The position numbers and the translations under genes are program-made. Below the pieces are notes generated by a model that was not told the DNA's origin, made no database searches, and saw only the letters and a program-made list of their open reading frames with translations. A DNA stretch of 64,000 nucleotides from Mycolicibacterium mageritense (GTDB lineage Bacteria; Actinomycetota; Actinomycetes; Mycobacteriales; Mycobacteriaceae), in assembly GCF_010727475.1 (NCBI RefSeq), contig NZ_AP022567.1, positions 186,001 to 250,000 on the forward strand, written 5' to 3'. Position 1 is the first letter of the stretch. The number at the start of each line of letters is the position of its first letter. Positions 48,793-56,669 of the stretch are shown here, piece by piece.

Positions 48793-49776
48793 TCAATCCG
48801 GTGGATACAGCGCGGCCCACGTTTCGACGGATGGTTGCAAGCGGTCGGGATACAGGATCGGTCGATCTGTGTTCGTCGTGTGGTTCTGCGCTTGCGCTTC
48901 GAACAGGGCTACCGCGCATTCAGCCATCGTCACAGCGATGTTGACGGACTCAACGATCATTCGGGCCATTTGAATCTCGCCGTTCGGCATGTAGTCGAGC
49001 GGCCATTTCAGGCCGTGCACAATCGCCGAATTGACGTTGTAGAACCGCGCGGCAACATCTTCGAATCCGTAAGCGTTGCCGTACAGGTCGGATGGATCAT
49101 GTTGTGGCGGATGCTGATCAAGCCACTTCGCCGCAGCGGCAACGACAAAGCCACTGTCCAACACTTTGGCCTTCGGCGTTTGTTGCTTACCCTGTTCCAG
49201 CATCTTCACCCGCTCATCGAATAGGCGGACATGTTCGAGGAACTCTCGATACGCGACTGACTGTTTTGTGTCGGGGTATTGATCGAACCGCTTACGCGTC
49301 GATCTGTGAAACGCACGTTGCGCGTTCAGCTCGGATGCGGTGAAACGCACACTGAGACTTCGCCTTACGGCACGGTCGGGATTCGATAGCAGCCATATCG
49401 TCGTTGCCGCCGATTCGGCTGCCATGCGGGTCAGCGTGAGGTTTGACGACGTGTGGTGATCGCCCGAACCTTTGCGGTCGCCGGAGTCGTCCCTACCGTC
49501 GATCAGCTCGGACACTGCGGTGAGGGAATCGATGGCATTGATGATCGGGAACAGTGCGGTTCCGCTCACCATGTCGCCCGCGTAGTCAGTCATGAAACCG
49601 TCGTCGTCGTTGGCAAGACTGCTACCAGGATCGGCCAGTTGGCGTTTTACCTGCATTGCCCAAGGTTTCAGTTCCGCGCCGCGCTTTGCCTTCGCGTTTG
49701 TGCGTTGCAGAATCTCGATCCTCTGTTCTCGGTTCGCAAAGGCCGCGAGTAGTTGAAATATGGTCGGTTGGTTCAC
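48793..49776 (-). CDS. 327-residue protein coupled to the integrase (HEPN-like fold possible)
   Basis: The ATG overlaps the integrase stop (ATGA). The protein is mostly helical. A central block (LTRMAAESAATTIWLLSNPDRAVRRSLSVRF) and a C-terminal block ending in ARFYNVNSAIVHGLKWPL resemble uncharacterised helical proteins in phages and islands that have a conserved Ser-x3-His-Gly near the end, reminiscent of HEPN or AbiV-like proteins. The match is weak. Coupling with the integrase suggests it is made in the integrated state, so an immunity or superinfection-exclusion role is possible. Confidence 0.55.
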   Translation of the reverse strand: MNQPTIFQLLAAFANREQRIEILQRTNAKAKRGAELKPWAMQVKRQLADPGSSLANDDDGFMTDYAGDMVSGTALFPIINAIDSLTAVSELIDGRDDSGDRKGSGDHHTSSNLTLTRMAAESAATTIWLLSNPDRAVRRSLSVRFTASELNAQRAFHRSTRKRFDQYPDTKQSVAYREFLEHVRLFDERVKMLEQGKQQTPKAKVLDSGFVVAAAAKWLDQHPPQHDPSDLYGNAYGFEDVAARFYNVNSAIVHGLKWPLDYMPNGEIQMARMIVESVNIAVTMAECAVALFEAQAQNHTTNTDRPILYPDRLQPSVETWAALYPPD

Positions 49777-51020
49777 TGCGCGTCGGCCAGGGCGGCTGGG
49801 TCGGTGTGCTCGGACGCTGCGGCCAGCTCGGCAAGTGCGTTGGCCGACAGGTTCGCCGCCACGATGGCATCGCGCCCGTCTTGGGAATGCTGGTAACGCA
49901 ACGCGGCGTCAACCGTCTTGTGTCCGAGCCGGGACATGTTTTCGGTCAGCGTCGCAACCTGTGCGTTCTTCGAACCGGCGAACCGGCGCAAATCGTGCGC
50001 TGACAGATCTTCGCGTCCGACCGATGCGGCAGCTTTCTTGAACACGTCTTTATTAAACACACGGTCGTTCAGATGGCACCCGCCACGCGCCGGTTTGAAC
50101 AACAGCGCTTCGGGGTCAGAACCGACGAACCGCGCAAGGTGGTCTTTCACGTCGTCGCGAATGTGGGGCGGAATCGTCACGGCGCGCTCATCTTCATTGC
50201 CCTTGGTGCTGTCGATCCGGCAACGGCCCGCTTTCGCAGCGCTGTCGGTTTCGTCGGCGTTGGGGTCCGCGCGATGCGTGACGGCGCGAGTAACCGTCAG
50301 CACTTCGCACTTACGGTCAAAGTCCTTTCGGCGCAGCTCGGACACTTCGCCGAAACGCAGACCGCACCAGCCGGCCAGCAATACAAGCGCTTTGAAACGT
50401 GCGTTGTTTTCGTCGGCACCGAGCTTGTCAGCGATGGCATGGAGTTCGACGGTCGTCGCGATCTTGACGCGCTTTTTCGTCTTCGGGTTCATCGCGCCGC
50501 GCACATCGCAGGGATTGCGGTCTAACAGTCCGTCGCTGACGGCGGTGTTGCAGATCATGTTGAGGATCGAATACGCGTGACCGTTGCGCGTGGCTTTGGT
50601 TTTGTCCAAACTGGCGAACCACGCGCGCACGGCGGTCGTCGTCAGATCTCGCACGGGCAGATATCCCAAACCGGGTTCGATCAGCTGCGACCACTTCGCT
50701 TCATATTCGATGCGCGTGCGCGGTTTGAGGATGCGCGCGTCGATCACCTTTTTGCCGTACTCGGACAGTCTGACCGTCTCGGCTTTCTGTTCCTGCGCGC
50801 GCTGTGACGGCGGTTTCCACGGTTCGTCAGTTCCGGCGCGGCGTTCGATGTTGTCCTTTTCGCGCGCAAGCCAGCGTTCAGCGTTCATCTTGGTTGTGAA
50901 GATTTCCGGCGCGTAGTGCCGTCGCCCATCTGGGCCGACGAACGACGCTTGGAAACTTGGCCGCTTGGTCCGTTGTTTCTTGATGCTCCCCCATGCGCGG
51001 TGTCCCACTTTCGCGGCCAT
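49773..51020 (-). CDS. int: Tyrosine recombinase (integrase)
   Basis: From ATG 51020, preceded by GGGAGAATC, the protein has 415 residues. The N-terminal part has an AP2-like arm-binding domain (WGSIKKQRTKRPSFQASFVGPDGRRHYAPEIF read in two parts), then a SAM-like core-binding domain, and the catalytic domain with Arg in GLRFGEVSELRR, HDLRRF (HxxR), LGHKTVDAALRYQH (His and nucleophile Tyr). It should join attP to the tRNA-Arg core. The gene is next to attR, and arm sites lie in its upstream region. Confidence 0.93.
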   Translation of the reverse strand: MAAKVGHRAWGSIKKQRTKRPSFQASFVGPDGRRHYAPEIFTTKMNAERWLAREKDNIERRAGTDEPWKPPSQRAQEQKAETVRLSEYGKKVIDARILKPRTRIEYEAKWSQLIEPGLGYLPVRDLTTTAVRAWFASLDKTKATRNGHAYSILNMICNTAVSDGLLDRNPCDVRGAMNPKTKKRVKIATTVELHAIADKLGADENNARFKALVLLAGWCGLRFGEVSELRRKDFDRKCEVLTVTRAVTHRADPNADETDSAAKAGRCRIDSTKGNEDERAVTIPPHIRDDVKDHLARFVGSDPEALLFKPARGGCHLNDRVFNKDVFKKAAASVGREDLSAHDLRRFAGSKNAQVATLTENMSRLGHKTVDAALRYQHSQDGRDAIVAANLSANALAELAAASEHTDPAALADAQ

Positions 51021-51165
51021 TTCAGATTCTCCCGATCTCGTGTTGGTGCGCCCGTCGCGAAATCGCCGGAATCGATTTCTGAGCCAGAGCAAACCAGATT
51101 TTCCCTGTGGTTTCCGCTGAGATTCCTGCGGCCCTTGGGCGCTGACCTGCGGCGTTGCTGCCGCT

Positions 51166-51185
51166 TACCCACCAGCTACCCATGC
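51166..51185 (+). repeat. Arm-type site 3 (right)
   Basis: TACCCACCAGCTACCCATGC lies between the integrase start and attR, 112 bases before the core. It has the same two TACCCA-type half-sites as the other copies. It may also overlap the integrase promoter and thus allow autoregulation. Confidence 0.6.
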
Positions 51186-51297
51186 AGAACAGCATAACGG
51201 TTGCGAAGTGCGCGAAATGCGCGAACCACCGAACAGATCAAACCCGTTGGGAGACAAAGAAACTGCTGGTCAAACTAGATGTTTGCTGGAAACGTCA

Positions 51298-51325
51298 CCG
51301 CAGGTTCGAATCCTGCCGGGGGCAC
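51298..51325 (+). repeat. attR core, 28-bp direct repeat
   Basis: An exact copy of 38934-38961. It is only the 3' part of a tRNA and not a functional gene. The bases after it (AACTTC) differ from the tRNA side, so the ancestral tRNA gene probably had no complete encoded CCA. Confidence 0.93.
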
Positions 51326-51422
51326 AACTTCTACCAGCGGATACGCGCCAGGCGCCGATAGGTGGACGTCCGCCTTCGGGGTATCCAGACCGGCTGACGC
51401 GTGCTCCATGAGCGTTTAGCCG

Positions 51423-51728
51423 CTAGTCCGTCAGCGCCTCGGCGCTGCCACCAGCTTGCAGGTACTCAAGTCCATCGCGACCCGCTCGCACCGCTTCTCC
51501 GTAGTCCATGTCTTCAGGCAGCGCCCACAACACCAGTACGAATCGGTCGGCACCGTCGAATCGACGTAACCGATCGCCGAACTCATCGGGTTCCGTCCAG
51601 CCACCCATTGACGTCACGCTCTTGTTGTCTTGCTCCAGCACATGGGTGTAGGCCGGCACCAAAGCTGCCCCCTTTGCGAATGGACCAAACTTCGGCTCCC
51701 AGACCACTTCTGCCGCACACGTCAGCAT
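51423..51728 (-). CDS. 101-residue conserved-looking hypothetical protein
   Basis: From ATG 51728 the product starts MLTCAAEVVWEPKFGPFAKG and has a well-formed, acidic/aromatic composition (FVLVLWALPEDMDYGEAVR). No family is recognised. It is the first host gene after attR. Confidence 0.5.
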   Translation of the reverse strand: MLTCAAEVVWEPKFGPFAKGAALVPAYTHVLEQDNKSVTSMGGWTEPDEFGDRLRRFDGADRFVLVLWALPEDMDYGEAVRAGRDGLEYLQAGGSAEALTD

Positions 51729-52145
51729 GATCGACGATAGCGGCGTTGAACAACTTCTGAGTCCGACCACGTTCGGGCGTAGCCGGAGATGACTTCGATT
51801 TCGGTGTATACGCGTTCTGCACCCGTCGCGCGCGGTGCATTATGCCAGCGACTTCAGCTGCTTATTTGCTGAAATCTCATCGCGACGTACGGTTCACCGC
51901 ACCTGGCCATCCCAGATCCCTGGCGCCGTGACCGGTTGCGGGTGGCGTTCGGCGGACCATGACAGCACTCGAATCACGCCGCCGCCACGAGACCGATTCC
52001 TGAGTCAAAAACCGCCAAGAACCTCGTCTTTCGACCGTGTCAATCCGGCATGCGAAGGAGTAGTCTTCAATACCGCGGCCACGCGCGAGGCATCGCGGTC
52101 CGAGGTGGCCGTACGGGACTGGCTCTGAGCGAGGTGTCGCCACCC
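51729..52145. other. Gene-free stretch
   Basis: Open frames occur on both strands but none has a ribosome site together with family-like sequence. I see no repeats or RNA genes. It should hold the promoter for the small secreted protein at 52146. Confidence 0.5.
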
Positions 52146-52415
52146 ATGAAACTCACCAGAATATTTGCTAAAGCCACTATCGCCGCAGGGCTCGGTATCG
52201 CCGCCCTCGGCGCCGCCTCAGGTGTGGCGCACAGCGCTCCGCCGTCTCCCGACCTGTCTGCCACCGTATGGGCGCAGGGCGGCTGGGGCTGGGGGCACCA
52301 CGGCTGGGGCCCGGGCTGGGGAGGCGGCCCCTGGTACTGGGGCGCTCCTCCGCCACCTCCTCCGCCATGGGGGTACCCCGGATACGCAGGCTGGGGCGGC
52401 GGTTGGGGCTGCTGA
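52146..52415 (+). CDS. Small secreted Gly/Trp/Pro-rich protein
   Basis: The 89-residue product has a signal peptide (MKLTRIFAKATIAAGLGIAA, cleavage likely after SGVAHSA). The mature part is very rich in Gly and Trp (GGWGWGHHGWGPGWGG) with a Pro-rich end. GAGG lies about ten bases before the ATG. Similar small proteins with WG repeats are common in mycobacteria and their function is unknown. Confidence 0.7.
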   Translation: MKLTRIFAKATIAAGLGIAALGAASGVAHSAPPSPDLSATVWAQGGWGWGHHGWGPGWGGGPWYWGAPPPPPPPWGYPGYAGWGGGWGC

Positions 52416-52563
52416 CGCAGCACCAACCGCAGCCACACTCCTGACCGCAGCCCGCCTGACAGCGCGCTTCATCGGCCGGGCCCACGGCTACTGCGCAAAA
52501 CCGTTGTGGCCCAACAGAAATCGCCCCTCACGCGCGTACGCGTGAGCAGGAATCAGCGTTCGG

Positions 52564-52809
52564 TCAGTGCGGTACCGCGAATCCTTCCGGAGTTGTAAAC
52601 GTGAACGGCGGCTTGGCAACCGACGTTTCCGGCGCCTTGGCAGGAGTCGATTCCGTGATCGTGGCTCCGGTGTTCATCGGAGCTTCGATCCAGTTGTGTT
52701 GCGCCCCAGCGGAAGCCTGGCTCGCCACCGCGCCGAGGACGCCCATGCTCACAGCCGCTGTCAGGCCGGCGACGGCTGACAGCAGTTTGAGTCGTTTCTT
52801 CAGATGCAC
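52564..52809 (-). CDS. Small exported protein
   Basis: From GTG 52809 the 81-residue product has a signal peptide (KKRLKLLSAVAGLTAAVSMG, cleavage near SQASA) and a short mature part with Pro and Thr (TESTPAKAPETSVAKPPFTF). The alternative longer start is not supported. No family is recognised. Confidence 0.6.
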   Translation of the reverse strand: MHLKKRLKLLSAVAGLTAAVSMGVLGAVASQASAGAQHNWIEAPMNTGATITESTPAKAPETSVAKPPFTFTTPEGFAVPH

Positions 52810-53001
52810 CTCTGACCACCCCACTCGGTCTCGGGTGGCCGCTCGGTTGAACGGCCCTACCAGGTGCAATCCATTGATCGCCGCTCGTATTCCATGATTC
52901 CGCAAATTTCCTGAACCGAGCCCGGCCCGAGTTCACCTGAAAACCCGTGCCGCAGGGTGGTATTCGCACGTCAAAGCGTGTTCGGCGGTGTTTCCGCCCG
53001 G

Positions 53002-54837
53002 TCATTCTTCCGCGCGGCCGCCGAGGTGCTTCGCGAGGAACTTGTCGGCCGCGCGGTAGAACGCGAGCCGGTTGTCGGGTTTGACGAAGCCGTGCCCCTC
53101 GTCTTCGAAAAGCAGGTACTCATGGTCGATACCGTGGTCGGCCATCGCCGCCACGATCTGCTCGGACTCGGCGCGCTTCACCCGGGGATCGTTGGCGCCC
53201 TGGGCGATCAGGATCGGGATCCTGATGTTGTCCACCTTGGACAGCGGCGAACGCGACCACAGGAATTCGGGCTCGGTGTCGTGGTCACCGACGCGGTTTC
53301 GGAAGTTGGCGATCATGGGCTTCCAGTATTCAGGGAACGACTCGACGAACGTGTTCAGGTTCGAGATGCCCACCATCGAGATCGCGCAGCGGAACACGTC
53401 CGGCGTGAACGTGGCGCCGACGAGTGCGGCATACCCGCCGTAGGAACCGCCGTAGATCGCCAGCCGGTCCCGGTCGGCGTGCCCCATCGCAATGAGGTGT
53501 TCGAGGGCATCGATGAGGTCGTCGTGCATCTTCGCGCCCCACTCGCGGTTGCTCGCGGTGACGAAATCCTTGCCGTAACCGGTGGACCCGCGGAAGTTCA
53601 CCTGCACGCACAGGTAGCCCCGGTTGGCCAGCCACTGCGCTTCGGGGTGAAAGCCCCAGCCATCGCGCAGCCACGGGCCGCCATGCACGTTGAGCACGGT
53701 CGGCAGGTTCGCCCGCTCCGCGCCGGGCGGGTACGAGAGGTAACCGTGGATCTCCAGGCCGTCGCGGGCCGTGAAGGAGAACGGCTCCATCGGCGCGAGA
53801 ACGTAGTCGTTGAGTTCGGGGCGGTGGTCGAACAGGAACGTGGCCTGCTTGGTATCGCGGTCGTACCGGTAGAACCGCACCGGCCCGACATCGGTGTCGT
53901 AGGCCACCAACCACGTGCGGTTGGCGTGGTCACGGTCGGAGATCACGAGGTCGCCGTCCTGCAGCCGGTTGAGCGTCTCGATGTCGTCGCGGATCGACTC
54001 GTCGAGGATCAGCTGCTCCAGGCGGTCCTTGTAGAACATCACCGCCTGGGGCTCACGCGTGTCGGGTTCCATGATGACGCCGCTGACGTCGTAGGTCGGG
54101 TCCGACGCGATGACCTCGACGACGCCGGTGGCGAGCTCCATCTTCACGAGGCGGCTGGTGTTCGAGCCCACCGAGCTCTGGAGATACAGGCTGCGTCCGT
54201 CTTTGGTGAAGCCGACGGGTCCGGTGGTCTGGGCGTCCTCGAGCGGCGCGGTGAGCAGGGGCCGCCAGTCCGACTCCTCGGTGTCGCGGACCATGACGGT
54301 CACGCCACCGTCCGGTGTGGGGGCGACCGCACCCCGCACCTCGAGCTCGTCGTCGAACACCCAGCCGAGGAACCCCGGGTTGTCGAGGATCTTCTTGAGC
54401 TCACCGGTCCGCAGGTCGACGTGGTAGATGTCGTGCAGTTGCGGGTTGTCCTTGTTGATGCCGATGAACAGGTCGTTGGGAAACTTCTTGCGGTGTGCGA
54501 TGAGTCGGCACTGCACGCCGTCGAGGGGCGTGAGGTCTCGCTCGTCGCCGGACTCCAGGTCGACGTCGTAGACCCGGAAGTTCTCGCTGCCGTCCTTGTC
54601 CCGGACATAGATGATGTGCCGGTTGTCGTGGGCCCAGAAGTAGCCTTGGACGCCCCGCTCGGTGTCGAACGTGACCGGTCGGTCGTTGCCGGCACCCACG
54701 TCGCCGACGAAGACGTTCAGCACGCCGTCGACCGGCGCGAGGTATGACAGCCGCCTGCCGTCCGGCGAGATCTGGGCGCCGGCCCGTTCGGGATTGCCCA
54801 ACAGAACCGCAAGCGGGATGAGCTTCGCATCCGTCAT
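53002..54837 (-). CDS. S9-family prolyl-oligopeptidase-like serine peptidase
   Basis: From ATG 54837 (GAGGGAG before it) the protein has 611 residues. Residues 1-350 form a beta-propeller-like part with repeated ISPDGRRLSYL-type motifs, and residues 360-611 an alpha/beta-hydrolase domain. The nucleophile Ser is in YGGSYGGYAAL, the Asp follows in PILIAQGANDPRV and the His is in FEDEGHGF. It has no signal peptide, so it should cleave short peptides in the cytoplasm. Confidence 0.9.
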   Translation of the reverse strand: MTDAKLIPLAVLLGNPERAGAQISPDGRRLSYLAPVDGVLNVFVGDVGAGNDRPVTFDTERGVQGYFWAHDNRHIIYVRDKDGSENFRVYDVDLESGDERDLTPLDGVQCRLIAHRKKFPNDLFIGINKDNPQLHDIYHVDLRTGELKKILDNPGFLGWVFDDELEVRGAVAPTPDGGVTVMVRDTEESDWRPLLTAPLEDAQTTGPVGFTKDGRSLYLQSSVGSNTSRLVKMELATGVVEVIASDPTYDVSGVIMEPDTREPQAVMFYKDRLEQLILDESIRDDIETLNRLQDGDLVISDRDHANRTWLVAYDTDVGPVRFYRYDRDTKQATFLFDHRPELNDYVLAPMEPFSFTARDGLEIHGYLSYPPGAERANLPTVLNVHGGPWLRDGWGFHPEAQWLANRGYLCVQVNFRGSTGYGKDFVTASNREWGAKMHDDLIDALEHLIAMGHADRDRLAIYGGSYGGYAALVGATFTPDVFRCAISMVGISNLNTFVESFPEYWKPMIANFRNRVGDHDTEPEFLWSRSPLSKVDNIRIPILIAQGANDPRVKRAESEQIVAAMADHGIDHEYLLFEDEGHGFVKPDNRLAFYRAADKFLAKHLGGRAEE

Positions 54838-54948
54838 CCGATCACTCCCTCTGGGCGAGGCGGGCCGTCCGGTGTCCTCGATGGTTCCGGCGGGGTGCGG
54901 CAGCGTCAATTCACGTGTGGGCACCGATCGGTGCCCGATGGGGCAGAT

Positions 54949-56172
54949 TCACCGACGCGCGAACGCGGGAGCGTGCTCGGGCAGCGGTCCGACTCCGACG
55001 AGATAGGCCGGGATCACCGAGAGCGAAGGCACCCAGGTGAACAGTGTCGCAACCACTTTCACGAGCCACGCGGGCGGTTGCTTGATCTCGCGGCCCAGCA
55101 GCGCGGCCGCGAGACCCCGGTGCAGGACGCGCTGCACGGCCTGGATCACCGCGGCGGGCATGTTCCGCCGCCGACGGACCGCCGCGAGGTCGCGTTCGGA
55201 CACGCGACGGGTACGCAGCGGCTCGGCCAGGATGCGGGCGGTGGCCACCGCGTCGGCGACCGCGAGGTTGATGCCCACACCACCGACGGGTGACATCGCG
55301 TGTGCGGCATCGCCGATGCACAACAGGCCCTTGCGGTGCCAGCGGCGGAGCCGGTTGAGCCGCACGTCGAGAACCTTGACGTCGTCCCATGACGTGACGC
55401 TGTCGGCGGATGCTTCCGGCACCAGCTCGGCCACCTGAGACCGGAACGTGTCCAGCCCGCGGGCGCGCAGCTGCCGTTCGCCCCCTTTGGGCAGGAAGCA
55501 ACCCGCTTGGAAGTAACCTTCCCGCGGGATCAACAGCAAGGCCAGGCCGTCCGAGATCCTCGGGCTCAGTTGATACTCAGCGTCCTGCAGCCGGTTCAGC
55601 CGGAACCATCCGACATCGAAGGGCACCCGGTACTCCCGCGGTATGAGCGCCGCTTCCCGGCGCACCACCGAGGTGCGACCGTCGCACGCCACGGTGAGGT
55701 CTGCGCGCAACTCCCCCGGGCCGTCCGGCCCGACGTAACGGACACCGGTGACCGCGTCGCCGTCGCGCAGCAGTCCCGTGACCTCGGTCTGCATGCGCAG
55801 AGTGAACGTCGGTTCGTCCCTGCCCGCGTCGGCGAGCAGGTCGAGCAGATCCCATTGCGGCACCATCGCGATGTAGGGATGCGGCTGCCGCAATCGCCGG
55901 AAGTCGACCAGTGTGACCGTGCGCCCGCCGATGTCGAAGCGGCCCTTCTCGACTCGGCTGTGCGGCAACGCATCGAACCGCTCGAACAGGCCCAGCTCGT
56001 CGAGCAGCCGGAGGGTGACCGGGTGCACGGTGTCCCCACGAAAGTCGCGCAGGAAGTCGCCATGCTTCTCGAACACCGTGACGTCGATCCCGCCGCGGGC
56101 CAACAGCAATCCGAGCACCATGCCTGCCGGGCCGCCTCCAACGATTGCGCACGTGGTCTGCTGCGTGGTCAT
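54949..56172 (-). CDS. FAD-dependent aromatic-ring monooxygenase
   Basis: The 407-residue protein has the dinucleotide motif AIVGGGPAGMVLGLLLARGG, the DG motif ACDGRTSVVRREA and the GD motif LLCIGDAAHAMSPVGGVGINLAV. This set defines group A flavin hydroxylases. The substrate is unknown. No linked catabolic genes are seen. Confidence 0.88.
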   Translation of the reverse strand: MTTQQTTCAIVGGGPAGMVLGLLLARGGIDVTVFEKHGDFLRDFRGDTVHPVTLRLLDELGLFERFDALPHSRVEKGRFDIGGRTVTLVDFRRLRQPHPYIAMVPQWDLLDLLADAGRDEPTFTLRMQTEVTGLLRDGDAVTGVRYVGPDGPGELRADLTVACDGRTSVVRREAALIPREYRVPFDVGWFRLNRLQDAEYQLSPRISDGLALLLIPREGYFQAGCFLPKGGERQLRARGLDTFRSQVAELVPEASADSVTSWDDVKVLDVRLNRLRRWHRKGLLCIGDAAHAMSPVGGVGINLAVADAVATARILAEPLRTRRVSERDLAAVRRRRNMPAAVIQAVQRVLHRGLAAALLGREIKQPPAWLVKVVATLFTWVPSLSVIPAYLVGVGPLPEHAPAFARR

Positions 56173-56269
56173 CGCTGCTCGCTTTCCCGACGGGTCTCGC
56201 CGGCCCGGTCGAAAATATCAGCGAGGCTCCGAACCGCGCAGCGACAACGCGCTGCGGTGGATCAGCGGT

Positions 56270-56497
56270 TTACGGGAACCACTTGCCGGGCTTGTTCCAG
56301 TGCCCCGGCGGCGGAACGAACGGCAGGTGGCTGATCTGGCCCGGCGGCACGTTGACGACGTCGCCCACCACGCCCGGCGGTGGAATCGGCACCCACCAGT
56401 TGTCGTCGGCACTGGCCTGACCGGCACTCAACCCGATCGCGGCAAAACCCATTGCCCCCGCGGCAGCCGCCGCGACAGCGACCTTCTTCAAACCCAT
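56270..56497 (-). CDS. Small secreted Pro-rich protein
   Basis: The 75-residue product starts MGLKKVAVAAAAAGAMGFAA with a signal peptide ending near GQASA. The mature part is short and rich in Pro, Trp and Val (WWVPIPPPGVVGDVVNVPPG). GAGGAG lies before the start. The function is unknown. Confidence 0.7.
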   Translation of the reverse strand: MGLKKVAVAAAAAGAMGFAAIGLSAGQASADDNWWVPIPPPGVVGDVVNVPPGQISHLPFVPPPGHWNKPGKWFP

Positions 56498-56669
56498 CAC
56501 ACACTCCTCAGCAGCCGAATTGCGGCCTCAGTACCTCTATCGTCCCACTCGTGCCGAGCGTTAACCGAAGGCGAAGGCAACGCAAGCGTCAAATACGGCT
56601 CCGCCAGGCCGTAACCGCACCTACGATGCCCTCACAGCAAATGGCGCGGCGTTCAGGAGTGCGGTCGTC

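Larger units (their letters stand above)
38934..51325. mobile_element. 12.4-kb integrative element with own capsid gene (candidate phage satellite)
   Basis: The element is bounded by a perfect 28-bp direct repeat, one copy inside the tRNA-Arg T arm and one at 51298-51325. It carries a tyrosine integrase next to attR, an excisionase-like gene next to attL, a prim-pol/ATPase replication protein, an HK97-like capsid protein, a small-terminase-like protein and several unknown genes. The sequence is visibly more A/T-rich than the flanks. No large terminase, portal, protease, tail or lysis gene is present, and no FtsK-like conjugation gene. This fits a helper-dependent satellite or a reduced prophage of phiRv1/phiRv2 type. 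Confidence 0.88.

Noticed and set aside
38934..51325. Actinomycete integrative and conjugative element (AICE)
   Set aside because: The integrase, excisionase and prim-pol would fit, but there is no FtsK/TraSA-like transfer gene, and a capsid gene is present.
51298..51325. Second tRNA-Arg gene
   Set aside because: Only the 3' third of a tRNA is present, so it is the attR repeat.
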